Source: Zygnema cylindricum (lineage: Eukaryota > Streptophyta > Zygnematophyceae > Zygnematales > Zygnemataceae). From it: a DNA stretch of 64,000 nt. The translations under genes were made by a program, and so were the position numbers. The stretch covers positions 213,349 to 277,348 of the forward strand of contig JBBHKE010001099.1 of assembly GCA_037447655.1 (NCBI GenBank), in the 5' to 3' direction. The notes below the pieces were generated by a model. The model saw only the letters and a program-made list of their open reading frames with translations, ran no database searches and was not told the origin of the DNA. This document shows positions 46,481 to 57,788 of the stretch, one piece after another. Within the stretch, counting starts at the first letter, position 1, and each line of letters opens with the position of its first letter.

Positions 46481-47351
46481 TTAGTACACTCCCCAATGTA
46501 ATGTCCCGGCTTCATACAAAAGTGACAAAGCCCCTTCGAAGGCCTCGATCCAGATCCTCCGATTGATTTCCTCTTCCCCCTCCACCAAAGTTTCCATAAG
46601 GTTTATAAGAATCCTTATCTCCCCAATTAGTTCCAGCAGCGAATGCCTGAACACTCTTTCCTCCTCTCCAAATCTCAATTGTGTTTTCCTAAACCAAAAT
46701 CATTCCCACAACGGATTTCCACATCCATCGATGATCTGGCAAGTCCTGAACCCTGTTAACAATGTTTTCATAATCATCTGGGAGTTTCATCAACAAAGAA
46801 TTCATCTTCTCTTTCTCAGTCTCCCTTTTCCCTGCACTCTCCAACTCCATAAATAATTCAGCCAAGTCATTACAAAAATCTAACATTTTTCCCCCTTTAT
46901 ACACATATGCTTATACCTTCTGATCTGTCAGCTTCTGCTGCTGAATCGTACCACTCTTGTAAATGTTGACAAGAGCCTCCCACAACTCGTCCGCCCTATC
47001 CACAAGAAGATGAGGTGTAGCCACTACTTGGGTGAGACGCCCGAGAATAAAATGAGTTGCCACAGTATTGTTGAAATCCCAAATTTCACTATTATTAGCC
47101 TCGGTTTTCTAAACATCTGCTGCCAAAACCGATCCAGTAGGCATCGGTGTCAGTTTCTCTTTCCCTTTGTCCTTCCATATGTCAGACACGATGCTCTCTC
47201 CAACATCCTCTTCCACCTCTGCTCCCACAAATCCTCCAGTGAACCGAGATCCTCCAAACCCTGGTGGAACTCCCAATTTTGCGGATGGCCGACGCACACG
47301 ACCACTCACAATGCCCCCTAGCCGTTTTTCAACTAGTGCACCCCTCATCAT
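46481..47351 (-). pseudogene. Copia gag
   Basis: Starts at the ATG at 47351 (MMRGALVEKRLGGIVSGRVR). The middle encodes YKGGKMLDFCNDLAELFMEL and KMNSLLMKLPDDYENI; the knuckle region at about 46520-46490 retains CHFC..GHYIG. Several frameshifts split it (46904-46689, 46678-46481). The same start block opens the gag at 62093. Confidence 0.8.
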
Positions 47352-47414
47352 GGTTTCCCAATAAATGAAACCAGTTCCATTAAAATGGGCACCCTAGAGG
47401 GTGGGCCCATAGCC

Positions 47415-48377
47415 TGAAATTCTATGACCTCCATTGGTCCACAGAATGTCCAGCTTATATGAAGCTTCTAGGATAATATTTGCACTTTTGACTTTGGCAA
47501 TGAATAAGTGCCACCGTGGCACGCAAAAACTCTGACCGATTACACCCCTGTGTAGCTTGGACTTTCTTGTGTCCTCAGCAAAAAGAATCACTGAATTTGC
47601 TCACGTGAGCATTAAGTTATGGCTCACCAAAGTTGGTCCATAAATACAGGTGCACTTTGGGAGAGAGGCTAAAAAACCAAAAATATTCCAAGTCCTAAGC
47701 TACCTCTCTAAACCTATTATTAAGGTACTCGACCAATCACATGACTGTAAAGTATAAGAAGGTACAAGTATCGTTGTACTTCTTGTACGACCATAGTACG
47801 GCATGGTCGGTCTGTTGACGCGTGTCAATTCCGGAGCCGTAGTTGCTCCTCCCGTAATATCCGCTGTCCAACCATATGTTGCCACGTGTCATCCGCCGAC
47901 ATCTGGTCCGCAAACCGCCAAACTTCTATTCGGCGTTCCGGCTCCACTGTGAGCCGTTCGATCAGACCCGGACATTTTATTTCGTCCGTCGAAATTAAAT
48001 TTCGATTCGTATATTTCTTGCAGTCCGATTTCGTGCAGCCGATATGTTTCCATGCATAAATCGTTGCGTAATTTGTTTAAAGGGAATATCCGGCGCTGTA
48101 AATATTTAAATAAATATCGCGTCATATATGTGTATCAGTACTTGAAGACCTATTGGATAAGGCTGACGGCTAGACCGTGTGGCTGTCACGCGAAGGCTTT
48201 TGGATCAAGTCCCACAACTGGCAGCCTATGTTTTGCAGAAAACTATACTAGTGATTTGCCTGTCTCTTTAGTTACTAGAGGCAGCCATGGCTCCTTACAG
48301 GTCCTCAATGACTACGACAAGTATGAGGGATGCAGTAAGGTCACAAGACAGACTACAAAATACCTCTATTTTCAACA
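47415..48377 (-). repeat. 5' LTR of Copia element
   Basis: Plus strand tgaaattctatgacc ... ttttcaaca. Carries a plus-strand tRNA-like module at 48143-48225. Confidence 0.75.
48143..48225 (+). other. tRNA-like module in LTR (antisense)
   Basis: A-box-like agacctattggataaggc and B-box-like tggatcaagtcc, ending aactggcagc. The acceptor halves do not pair. Confidence 0.55.
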
Positions 48378-50170
48378 TAATCACCACCAGCTATAAATAC
48401 ATTCATTCTGTCACTTCCCCTACGAAGCTCCAAAGTTCTTTCCCTCACAAGAATTATCCCCATGGTGAAGCTCTAAGTTCATGAGGAGCCATCCATTACT
48501 TGCATACGACAAATGATGTTTTTGTACTCATCAAGGAGTTTCATGAGTAGTGTATTAATCTTCCTCTCTTTAGATTCTACATATCGGGCACTAGCAAGCT
48601 CAACATATAGCGCAACAATATCATTTTAAAACTCTATCATGCTACCGCCTTTATAAACATAGGCATCTATTTTTTATTTTACTAATTGCTGCCCCTAAAT
48701 AGTCTCACTCTTATAAATCTGACCTAGTGCTTCCCTTAACTCTAAAGACTTCGTTTAGTTTATAAGAGTGATAGCTATGGAGTTAGACACGTTTCTAAGT
48801 ATAAGATGCTTTGCTATAGTGTTTTTGTATTCCTATATTTTTCCGTCATTTTCTTCAATGTAATCCCTACGAGTGGTACTATAGCTGAGAGCCTAGCTCC
48901 ACTCACCATAAGTGTCCCTTTTTCCTTCTCCCCTATTTCCCCATCCACGGTAAGATTTTTCCCTTCACCTTCCATTCCATCTGAACTCCGGTTGATATTC
49001 TAGGTAGCCTTAGATGATTCTCTATAGTAAGCTCCTCCAAAGCCTGGTGGTGGACATCTCACTTGTCCCGAAATAATTCCCCATAAGTGCTTCTCGAAAA
49101 GCAATCCCTCCATCATAAATCCCCAATAAGTGAAGCATGTTCCATCAAGCATAGGCATCCTAGATGGTAGGCCCTTAACCTAAACCTATGTGTGCTCCAT
49201 TGCCCACAAAAATCGTTGATCCAAAAGAAGTTTATCTAGATAGTGCCACCTCCAAGTTGATATAAACCCAAATGACTGACCCTTGACAATCAGAAACCCA
49301 TAGCTTCACCCTTGTGAAATAAGACTTTCTGTGTGCTCAGTCCCACCACAAAATGCAAAGTTAGAATATGAGATTTGGACACATTCACCCACTTTGACTT
49401 TCCCTTAGAAATGCAGCCACCAAACTCTAACCGACTACACCCTTGTGTAGCCTGGACTCTCCTGAGTCTGGAGCAAAAAGAATCACTGAAAATACAAAAG
49501 TAAATTAATAGTTATGAATGGTCAAAGATGACCTTTGTATAGGAGCTCTCTCGGAGAAAGGGTGCTACCTACTGAATTTTCTAAGTCCTATTCCCTCTCT
49601 AAAACTCTATCTATTGATGTACGGCACCAATCAAATTACTGTGTCGTACAAAAAAGTACAGGTGCCGATGTACTTTTTGTAAGGCCATCGTAAAACATGG
49701 CCAAAATGTTGACACGTGTCAAATCGGGATTTGTTCCCGTAATCTCCGGAGTTGCCGAAATCAAATGTCATCACGCCACGTGTCACCTATCATGGGGATG
49801 TCCCTTAAACGCCAAAAATACCTCTTTCGTGATCTCTATGCCTATCGTGGCCGTCCGATCAAAACCAGCTATAAATCTAGCCGTTGAAATTAGACACGCG
49901 GTATTTGTTTCGCAGTCGAAACAAATGCGCAATATCCGTTTCATAAAATACATTAAAACCGTACTCCGTACTATCTAAAACCGTATCGCTGCACTACATA
50001 ATTATTCCTCGTTAAACGAATTAGTTTACTTGTAACTGTATATATATTTATCAAACCTCATATATCTTAGCACTTGTTCTAGACCTAACTGACAAAGCTA
50101 ACGGCTACATTAACGGACCATAGGTACCAGGATCAATTATTGGGTTCGTCAATAATTTTACTTTTTATGT
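48378..50170 (-). mobile_element. Truncated gag-only element (gag start plus 5' LTR)
   Basis: 48400-49180 matches the gag-only family internal region (compare 22795-22990 and 29941-30500), including the intact site actagcaagctcaacat at 48592-48610 where the 22990 element inserted in the other copy. 49190-50170 is its LTR, ending past a tRNA-like module at 50075-50152. The gag is full of stops. Confidence 0.75.
50075..50152 (+). other. tRNA-like module in LTR (antisense)
   Basis: Tagacctaactgacaaagc and ggatcaattattgggttcgtca. More decayed than the other copies. Confidence 0.45.
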
Positions 50171-50839
50171 ACTAAACCTTCACCACTAAGCGGTACAAAG
50201 CCCTGTTATTGGTCAAAACCCTAACCCTTCGGGTTTTGTATACATTGAAACCATTTGCGCGAATGTTTCGCAATTTTTTTATGTGGCGATGAGTGCTCCA
50301 TTCCGTACATCATCATCTCTCTCCATTCAAAGCTCGCCACGTGGATAGTACAAACAAGAAATACTGATTCCTAGGAATAAGAAAACAATGGGAATAAACG
50401 TTTTTTAAAGCCGATTTAAGCATCGCAATGTTCTTCTGAGTTTCACTCGAGTTTTTTTGACTTGGAAGGAACTCCTGTACTTCATGTTCAGATTACAAAA
50501 AATTACTGCCTACTCATTCAAATTGTTACCTATTGATGATTCAAAAAGCCATCAACGTATGTTGACTTTACGTAGAGTGAAAAGGGAAACTTAAATGAAT
50601 AATTCTACGTTTAAACAATGACAATAATGTGGACGCTAAAAAAATGAATTGAAACGGTATAAATTTGGAGCTAGGAATTCGATGTTTGAAGTGGATACCT
50701 TTTCCCAATTGTTTAAAATTTTGAAATATGCTCATCTTTGATGGCGAGCTTCAAATGCTTTGAAATTCTGAATTTCTGTGAAGAAACCATTGTACAAATT
50801 TGTTGCTAATCACTAATCCAATTTTTCTTATTACTGATC

Positions 50840-51010
50840 CAATTTTCTATGTTTAACATGCAATACTTCATGTCCAATATCCATGTTCAATGTCTTATAT
50901 CCAATTTTATATCTAATTCCGACTTCCAATGCCTATTTGCGATTACCAATGCCCAAATACCAATGTACGATGTTCGATGTCCAATGTTTGTTACCCAGTG
51001 TCCAACCATC
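50840..51010. repeat. caatgtcc-type degenerate array
   Basis: Short imperfect units around ccaatgtccaat and ttcaatgtc. Confidence 0.7.
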
Positions 51011-51369
51011 ATTACCCTTAATTCCACATGGAGCCAAACTAATTATTAATGTGCAATTATTTGTTACTAATTTTTAAATTATAAATATTCATCAATAAAT
51101 ATTAATGTGCAAAATCCTCTCTTTCATCAATGCTTCATCATTATTGCCATTATTCTCCACCAAGAAGTCGAACCTAATGCAATATCCCATGTGCTTCTTC
51201 TTCTCCATCTTCTCCTTCTTCATTTTCTCTTTCTTCTCCTTCTTCTTCTTCTTCTCCTTTTTGGATATTAAACACAAATTGGAAATTAAACATTGAACCT
51301 TGGACTTTCGAAGTGCAAAATTGGACAGAAAATTTGATGTAGGACAAGGAGCATTATACATTGATAATT

Positions 51370-51890
51370 AAAATATTAAATATAAAATCACACATTGAAT
51401 ATTGAACAATAGATATTGCACAGCAAATGAAAATTATTCATAAAAATTCCACATTGGACATTTAATATTGGATAATGAAAAGCTGGTATTGGACGTTGGC
51501 AATTGGATGTAAAATTGGATATAGGAATTGAACATTGGACAGTGAATATTGCATATTGGTAAGTGACAACTGGACAATAAACATTAAACATTGCAAAGTG
51601 GCAGTTGGAAATTGGACATTGAACATCAGACATTCGAAATTGGTCACTGAATTGGAAATTTGATGTTGGACATTGAATAAAAAAAATTGAACATTAGACA
51701 AAAGATATTGGGCATTGACCTTGGAATTGCACACGAGCCATTGAAGATTTCAAATTGGATTATAATATTGCACATTGGATGTTACGTAAGGGACATTGGA
51801 AGATGGACAGTTGACATTGAAGATGAACACCAAACATGGAAACTGGAAATTAGGCATAGACATTAAACATAGACAGAGGACCTTGGCCAT
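51370..51890. repeat. Inverse array of gacattgga-type units
   Basis: Many units around ttggacattgaacattgg, the reverse complement of the array at 50840-51010. A poly-CTT tract lies between them (about 51197-51260). Confidence 0.75.
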
Positions 51891-51899
51891 GAAGAAAGT

Positions 51900-53040
51900 A
51901 TTTTATCTATGATTTGTGGAAAAATGTAGTGAACACGAGAAAGTACAACGCTCACCACAATTGACCGTAGAATTCCCAAAGAAGGTATAAATGTTTGAGG
52001 AATGTAAGGAAAATTGCAATAAAGAATTTGAAATTAAAAACATTCTTTCAATCCCCTCAAAAAAATAAGAAAATAATCGGGTATGTCCTCATTGAAGTTT
52101 ATTTCTTCATCATTTTCAAAGAGCAAAACCCACTATTTTCTTTTTCTAAGTAGAAAACCCTCTCATGTTTTCCCTTTTATTTGTCTTTTTTATTTTATTC
52201 AAAATGGCTTCTCTTTGTTGTTGGCGCTCTTGCTCAGATTCTAACCCAAAATCATGCTCCATGTCTTCCATCCGTTACAGCTCAAATAAACTACATTTTC
52301 AGCGCTTCCACTGCACACAATTTCACTTTGAAAAATTACGATGCTAAAGGTTTTTCAACAAAAAGTGCGAGCTGCTCGGAAGTTTTACAAAACATACGAG
52401 TGCCTGGTACGCTTTTCGTAAAGTGCGGATTTTGTGCAAGAGATTCGTAGATGTTCACACACACGCAAAAATTGTTATAGCAGTATATGGATTTGTACGC
52501 AATGGTTTGTGCCTCTAATTAGCTCTAGTCGTAAACCATTCATCTTTATAAAAAATTTAACGTCGGCCGAAATAAATCGGTATCCTTTCCCCTCGTTTTT
52601 GGTACGTGGTCGCTCGATGATTCTGAAAGCCAAGATTGCTCCCTGACTATATCCTTTCACGGGCAGCGTCGCCAGCTGTCACTTTCCTTATTATGTTTAC
52701 TGGAAACTTCTCCGGTACCGTTCGAGGTGGTTAATATAGTATTGTTTCTTTGTACAATTTCTTGTCTATGTGTAATTGCATTATTCAACAACTATTATAT
52801 TTGCATATTTTGTTTTGGAATTTTCTTCGAAAATTGATCTGTGTACAATATGAAAGTGATGGGATTTGTATGCAATATGAAAGTGAACTAGTGGGGTATT
52901 TTTCTTTTTTTTCAAGTTGATTTTCTCTCGCCGATTCCGTTTCTGTTTGCTTGAAATTTTGCAGTATTTCAACTTGATATCTTTTATAAATGGATTCAAC
53001 TTAAAATAAATAAATCTATATGGTAGAGCCATAACTTTGT
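51900..53040. other. Interior of inverted-repeat element, no recognised gene
   Basis: Plus frames at 52165-52450 overlap and match no family I know. Nothing else is supported. Confidence 0.4.
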
Positions 53041-53374
53041 TTTTTAACATGTAGTACACAAGTTTCTTTACAGAAATTCAAAATTTCAAAGGAATTTTGA
53101 AGCTTGCCGGCAAAGATGTCTGTCGTATATTTGAAAAATTTACACAATTTGAGAAAGATATCCACTTAAAGCATCGAATTTCCAGTTCCAGATTTAAACT
53201 GTTTCAACTTGTTTTTTTTACCGTCCACATTATTGTCATTGTTTAAATGTAAAATTACTTGTTTAAGTTACCCTTTTCACTCTATGTAAAAAAATCAACA
53301 TACGTTAATATCTTTTTGAGTTATTGATGGGTAAGAATTTGGATGAGTAGGCAGTATTTTTTAGTTATATGAAC

Positions 53375-53600
53375 ATGTAGTACAGAGGTTCCTTGACAAA
53401 AATTTAGATAGTTGTGCATATTTCGAATATGTAGACAATTTGAGAAATGTACCCGTTTCAAGCGTCAAATTACCAGCTCTAGATTTAAACCGTTTGCGAA
53501 AAAAAAAAATGGGCTTCCACAATATTGTCATTGATTTAATGTACATGTGGTCGGTTTGGTTTCCCTTTTCACTCAACTAAACATTCCACTTAAAAATGTT
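53375..53600. repeat. Second direct copy of the right arm
   Basis: Repeats 53047-53280 in the same orientation with substitutions (gtagtacagaggttccttgac, acaatattgtcattg). Confidence 0.65.
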
Positions 53601-54080
53601 TACCATGATTTCAATTCATACGTCAAAACTGACAATTTGGACATTTTTTCACTTCGTAAATAAGTTTGTCATAGGAAAAAAAAGCAATTCCAAAATTGTA
53701 TCAAGTACAAGGTAATGATATCTAAAAAAAAAAAAAATCAAAAATAGATCCCAAATAATAGATCCTGATCCCAAATAACTAAGTATCCCAGCCCACTTTT
53801 ACGAACATGAAGGATTATTGATTACAAATCTGAAAAACCCTCCCCCTCTCCCTATACTCTCTCAAACTTCCCTACAAAATCTCATTTCCCTACACTAACA
53901 TGTAGATCTAAATAAAAACCTTCCTCGTACCGTAGATGTAAATACAGTGCAATAATATTCCACCAATTTACACAATGTATATCTTCCCGAAAGTCCTGCG
54001 TAATATGCCGGACAACCGTTAGCAACACCACCAAAAGAAGTACCGAGAATAATTCCTGAAGGGTGTAAAATGGGTCCCCC

Positions 54081-54518
54081 GCTCATCCCTCCTTCTACAG
54101 AAACATTCTCGCAAAGAATGCTAGAAAAAAGTGCAGCTTCTCGCAAAGAATCCTAGAAGAAAGTCCGCTGCAGCCAGTCACTTGAGCTTGATCTGCAACA
54201 TCCAAAGTGAGTGCACTCCCACCGCGCGTTCTTCCGGGATACCCGTAATTTGTTCTCGGAATCATGGATGGAAGAGGACTTGACTTTTGAAGGTTTAGAG
54301 AAGTGAGTGCGCTCCCCCGCTCATCCCTCCTTCTACAGAAACATTCTCGCAAAGAATGCTAGAAGAAAGTCCGTTGGAGCCAGTCACTTGAGCTTGATCT
54401 GCAACATCCAAAGTGAGTGCACTCCTACCGCCTGTTCTTCCGGGATACCCGTAATTTGTTCTCGGGATCATGGATGGAAGAGGACTTGACTTTTGAAGGT
54501 TTAGAGAAGTGAGTGCGC
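54081..54518. repeat. 238-bp duplication inside the protease pseudogene
   Basis: 54081-54318 and 54319-54518 are direct copies starting gctcatccctccttctacag. The first contains an extra short duplication (ctcgcaaagaat twice, 54109 and 54142). The 238-bp period is not a multiple of 3. Confidence 0.85.
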
Positions 54519-55218
54519 TGTCCATAAAAAAAACGCTGACGTCACTCCCTGCTCTGAGAGACTCTTGCCACGTGTTGTGACTATGATAGCCAACGTAAAC
54601 AACGCCGTCACTCGCGTAGACAGAGCGCACACTAGAGTTCCATGCTCCGTTCTGTCAAGCGGAAACTAACAGCGGGTTTCCCGGACCGAAGTACCAGTAG
54701 TTCCCTTCGGTGTCGTACAAACAATGAGCCGACGTCATAACATTTCGTGACAAAAGTAACGCGCCGAAACACAAGGCGACCCAGCCGCCACCATTCCAGA
54801 TTCTCAAAGAGACAACTGCGGAAGAAATGCCAGAATCTTCAAAGGTTGGGACAACTACGGAAGGAGGAGTTCCCCTATTGCATCCGAAAAGTTGACTTGC
54901 TTGATTAATATTCCCCGACTGGTTGTTAATATTCCCCGACTGGTTGGCATTAATCGAAGCTTTACCTGTGTTTGTGAAAACTATTGTGGAGGGGTTTCCG
55001 GGGGAAGGAATGGTCTTTTAACTGATAATAGAGTTGATCTTGGCGCGACTTTGCCACAATGCTGACTTCTGGTAATTGATTTTGGTTTTGGGCTGAGGAA
55101 CACAACTACTCGGAGGAGATTCCAACAACTCTCGAGGATCGAATTCCGTGGCACATATTATTGAGGATTGGCGATATTCAACATATCGCATGGGCGCCAA
55201 AGTGAAAAATTTGGAAAA

Positions 55219-55290
55219 TGGCCAAGCCGGGGATCGAACCCGAGACCTTGGGTTACCCGTACAAAAGCTCTACCAATTAAGCTACCTGGC
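55219..55290 (-). tRNA. tRNA-like gene in TRIM 3' LTR
   Basis: The minus strand folds as a cloverleaf. The acceptor strands GGCCAGG and CTTGGCC pair 7 of 7 (one G-U). TA at positions 8-9 and the D arm GCTT-aattggta-GAGC pair. The T arm TCGGG-TTCGATC-CCCGG pairs 5 of 5 (one U-G). The variable loop is 5 nt. The anticodon stem is weak (TTTGT with ACCCA, 3 of 5), and the loop ACGGGTA lacks the invariant U33; the anticodon position would read GGG. The A-box and B-box are well kept. Probably a tRNA-derived sequence serving the element rather than a translating tRNA. Confidence 0.6.
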
Positions 55291-55434
55291 CGATTAAGAA
55301 TACAAGCGCCTGAAACTGAATTTACGGCAAAGAACAGCGCACTAGCGAAACCAGCATTTACTACGAAGTGGACATTCCTCTAACACGCCCCCTCACGATG
55401 TACTCCATCTCGTGTGGCTTGCCAACGCCACCTT

Positions 55435-55446
55435 GCTCTGATACCA
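55435..55446 (-). promoter_or_regulatory. TRIM primer-binding site
   Basis: Perfect TGGTATCAGAGC on the minus strand, immediately after the 5' LTR; complementary to the 3' end of initiator tRNA-Met in plants. Confidence 0.9.
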
Positions 55447-55509
55447 TATTGAGGATTAGCGATATTCAACATATTGCATGGGCGCCAAAGTGAAAACTTT
55501 GGAAAATGG

Positions 55510-55580
55510 CCAAGCTGGGATCGAACTCGGGACCTTGTGTTAGCCGTACACTAGCTCTACCAACTGAGCTACCTAGCGGA
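55510..55580 (-). tRNA. tRNA-like sequence in TRIM 5' LTR (decayed)
   Basis: Same module as in the 3' LTR. The D arm GCTC-agttggta-GAGC is perfect, and the anticodon stem has a 4-bp GTGT/ACAC core around ACGGCTA (anticodon position GGC). The T arm has GAG-TTCGATC-CC with mismatches and lost a base; acceptor pairing is partial. Together the two LTR copies look like diverged descendants of one intact tRNA gene. Confidence 0.55.
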
Positions 55581-55799
55581 TTGTGCACGCAAGCGCCTGA
55601 AACCGAATTTACGGCAATCAACAACGCACTCACGGAACTATAATTTATTGGGATACATACGTATGGAGTCCGAAGTGGACATTCCTCCAACACATACGAG
55701 CGAGGAGAGAAAACAAATAGTTAAAACCAGTAATAGAATAGATTTGAGATTGGGACATGGTTTCTAAAGGAGAGCCATCGAGAAAGGAATACGAGAGAA

Positions 55800-55875
55800 A
55801 AATTGAGCGGAAGAGCGAGAAAGAGAGAGGAGAGCGGGAGAGGGAGAGAGGGAGAGCTGGAAGGAGCGGGCGACC
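55800..55875. repeat. GA-rich purine tract
   Basis: gagagaggag/gggagaggg-type low-complexity DNA on the plus strand, at the boundary between the protease 5' flank and the Copia remnant. Confidence 0.7.
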
Positions 55876-55884
55876 AAACGAAAG

Positions 55885-56725
55885 TCTTACCCTCCACTAA
55901 CACTTTTAGATCAACTGACCCCACTAGATCTGTAGTAACCACTCTCCCATCCCCATACTTAATCTCTACTGTAGGGATCTTACTTAGCATAGTGAAGAGT
56001 TGCTTATATAGATGCACCAGAGTCGATGATCCATCTTTCGTCTGGAGCCTCTCAAATTGCTCCAAAGGCACACTTCTATGTCCGAGGGATCGCCTTCTCC
56101 TCCAGACTCTCGTCTAGAGGAAGCTCCCGATCCTCGTCATAAGACTCGTCCTCGGTTTCTCCTCTCACTTTTGTGACCACAAGTGTCTTTTTCTTCCCTC
56201 CGGAAGAACCCCCTCCACGATTCTCTTAGAGCCTCAGCTCTGACAGCTTTACACAATCTACGATTAAGTGTCCCAACTTTTTGCAAAAATAGCAAAGGCC
56301 CTTAAGGGGCCTTCGTCCTCCAGGGTGATCTCTCTCTCCTTAGAATGGTTTCTTCATATATGTCCCCTATAGGTTTCCTCTTACAGTTAGAGCATGGATG
56401 CTCTTCCCCCCCTCCTAATCTTAATTCTGTTCTCCTACACAAGTATCAGCCGGACCTCTGTTTTCCACTTCCATGAACTATCACTCATTTCTTGTGCTCT
56501 ATACACTATGTTTTCATACACGTTGAGTAACTTCATGATGAGTGTTAACTTTCATCTAAATTGTACGTATCGATCCGGCACTCTCTATCTTCATATACAA
56601 AAAAGAAAGGTCATTACAATACTCTTACATCTTTCCACTTTTGTAAGTCTAACTCACTAGCTTTTGCTCAGCCAACTAAAGCTCCTTCATAGTATCAACT
56701 CTATAGATCTCCACAAACTCATCGA
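55885..56725 (-). pseudogene. Copia gag-protease remnant
   Basis: Encodes the protease flank SKIPTVEIKYGDGRVVTTDL and VGSVDLKVLVEGK (about 55990-55890). Upstream in gag is a knuckle C-YF-C-KKLG-H-LIVD-C (about 56295-56255). It is cut off at the 3' end by the GA-rich tract. The gag N-terminus is missing, and the remnant joins the LTR directly at about 56725. Confidence 0.75.
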
Positions 56726-57788
56726 AACTCTCAGACCTCCATAGGTCCTTAGAGTAGGCAGCTCACACGAAGCCTTTAGGATAACCCTGACCCTTTGTGT
56801 TTCGGCAAGAATAACTGCCACCCTGGCATACAAAAACTCTGACCACCTTCACACTTGGGAAGGCAAGACTCTCTTGAGTTGATAGCATAAAGAATCTCTG
56901 AATTTGCTCCTTTGAGCATTAAGTTATGGAGGGTCAAAGTTGACCCTTGTATAGAAGCTCTCTAGGAGAGGGGGTCTTATCTACCATTTTTTTCTAAGTC
57001 CTATCTCTCTCTAAAACTTTATCTACTGATGTACGTCACCAATCATATTACACTGCTGTACACAAAAGTACAGCTGCCAGTGTACTTTCTGTATAAATAT
57101 TGTACAACATGGCCTAAATGTAACCACATATCATATCCGGATTAGGTCACGTAATCCCCGGAGATGCCGCGAACAAATGTAATTGTGCCACGTATCATTC
57201 GATGTGGCAAAGACCACAAACCGCCGAGATTCTCTTCCGCGATCTCGGCATTCTTTCTTGCTGTCTGATTGAATGCAGATTTCAATCGTAGCCGTCATAA
57301 ATACTTGCGCAGTATTTGTTTCGTTTTAAATAAACAAAGGCGCAGTACTCGTTTTTTATCTGTACTGTAATCCATACTTTACATTACTAGATCTATGTAT
57401 CCCGAAAAAAGTTGCCGTTAAATGAATTATCTTACGTGGTAACATTTAAATACCTAACAAATCGTATATCACGTTACCTTAGTCATAGACCTAATGGATA
57501 AGACTACCGGCTACCGGCGGCTATATCAGAAGGTAGGTACCCGGATCAAATCCTAGATTCGGCATATCTCTTTTAAGTAAATAAACTACCTATCCGTAAA
57601 TCAACTATTATATTTCTCGTAAATCTCCGGATAGCATAGGCATCCATGGCTCTAACTTCCTCTCCAACTTTCAGTGACTGCAACAAGTTTGGGAGTTGAA
57701 GAGAGGAGTTAGAGGTAGATTGCCTCGGCTTCTTTTCTACATTATATTTTAGACCTATAAAATACTAAAAGAACCATCAATTTCTACA
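56725..57788 (-). repeat. 3' LTR of Copia element (shared with remnant)
   Basis: About 1.06 kb, homologous to 62229-63180. The minus strand starts TGTAGAAATTGATGG at 57788. tRNA-like module on the plus strand at 57479-57565. Confidence 0.75.
57479..57565 (+). other. tRNA-like module in LTR (antisense)
   Basis: Tagacctaatggataagac and ggatcaaatcctagattcggca at tRNA-like spacing. Confidence 0.55.

Larger units (their letters stand above)
44714..48377 (-). mobile_element. Copia element with gag-PR-IN, 3' half missing
   Basis: 5' LTR at 47415-48377, then gag, protease and integrase in Copia order. RT, RNase H and the 3' LTR are deleted at 44713. tgggccca directly inside the LTR (47402-47409) is shared with the gag-only family and is a candidate PBS. 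Confidence 0.85.
50468..53390. mobile_element. Large inverted-repeat element without transposase
   Basis: Arms 50468-50803 and about 53047-53390 are inverted copies of about 340 bp (for example cattattgtcattgtttaaa and tgagtaggcagta on the right arm match the reverse complement of the left arm). The 2.2-kb interior holds repeat arrays and no recognisable gene. Possibly a foldback or DNA-transposon remnant. Exact ends and TSD were not found. Confidence 0.6.
55159..55692 (-). mobile_element. TRIM element with tRNA-bearing LTRs
   Basis: A miniature LTR retrotransposon of 534 bp: 5' LTR 55692-55447 (246 bp), 61 bp of internal DNA (55446-55386) and 3' LTR 55385-55159 (227 bp). The internal part holds only a perfect PBS (TGGTATCAGAGC, 55446-55435, touching the LTR) and a purine tract (gtgagggggcg) just before the 3' LTR. 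LTRs start TGTTGGAGG / TGTTAGAGG and end AATCCTCAATA. The flanks catat (55154-55158) and catac (55693-55697) match at 4 of 5 positions. It has no coding capacity and must be mobilised in trans. Each LTR contains a tRNA-like sequence in sense orientation. It interrupts the serine protease gene. Confidence 0.92.
53895..55758 (-). pseudogene. Secreted trypsin-like serine protease pseudogene
   Basis: Minus strand. 55758-55693 encodes a hydrophobic signal peptide (SILLLVLTICFLSSLV), out of frame with its nearest ATG by one base. The TRIM lies at 55692-55159. The frame then continues CATEFDPRELLESPP, reaches a TAA at 55020-55018 and goes on: KTIPSPGNP, two NQSGNIN repeats, GWVALCFGALLLSRNVMTSA and HC with the catalytic His. 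An in-frame TGA follows (LLVSA-stop-QNGAW, about 54647). The GSDVSVFFMD block holds the likely Asp, and SVEGGMSGGPILHPSG holds the nucleophile Ser (about 54080). A 238-bp tandem duplication upstream of the Ser block shifts the frame. All three catalytic-residue regions of chymotrypsin-fold proteases are visible, but stops, shift and insertion show a dead gene. Confidence 0.8.

Noticed and set aside
55219-55290. A functional host tRNA gene
   Set aside because: No invariant U33, weak anticodon stem, and the copy in the other LTR is decayed; better explained as part of the element.
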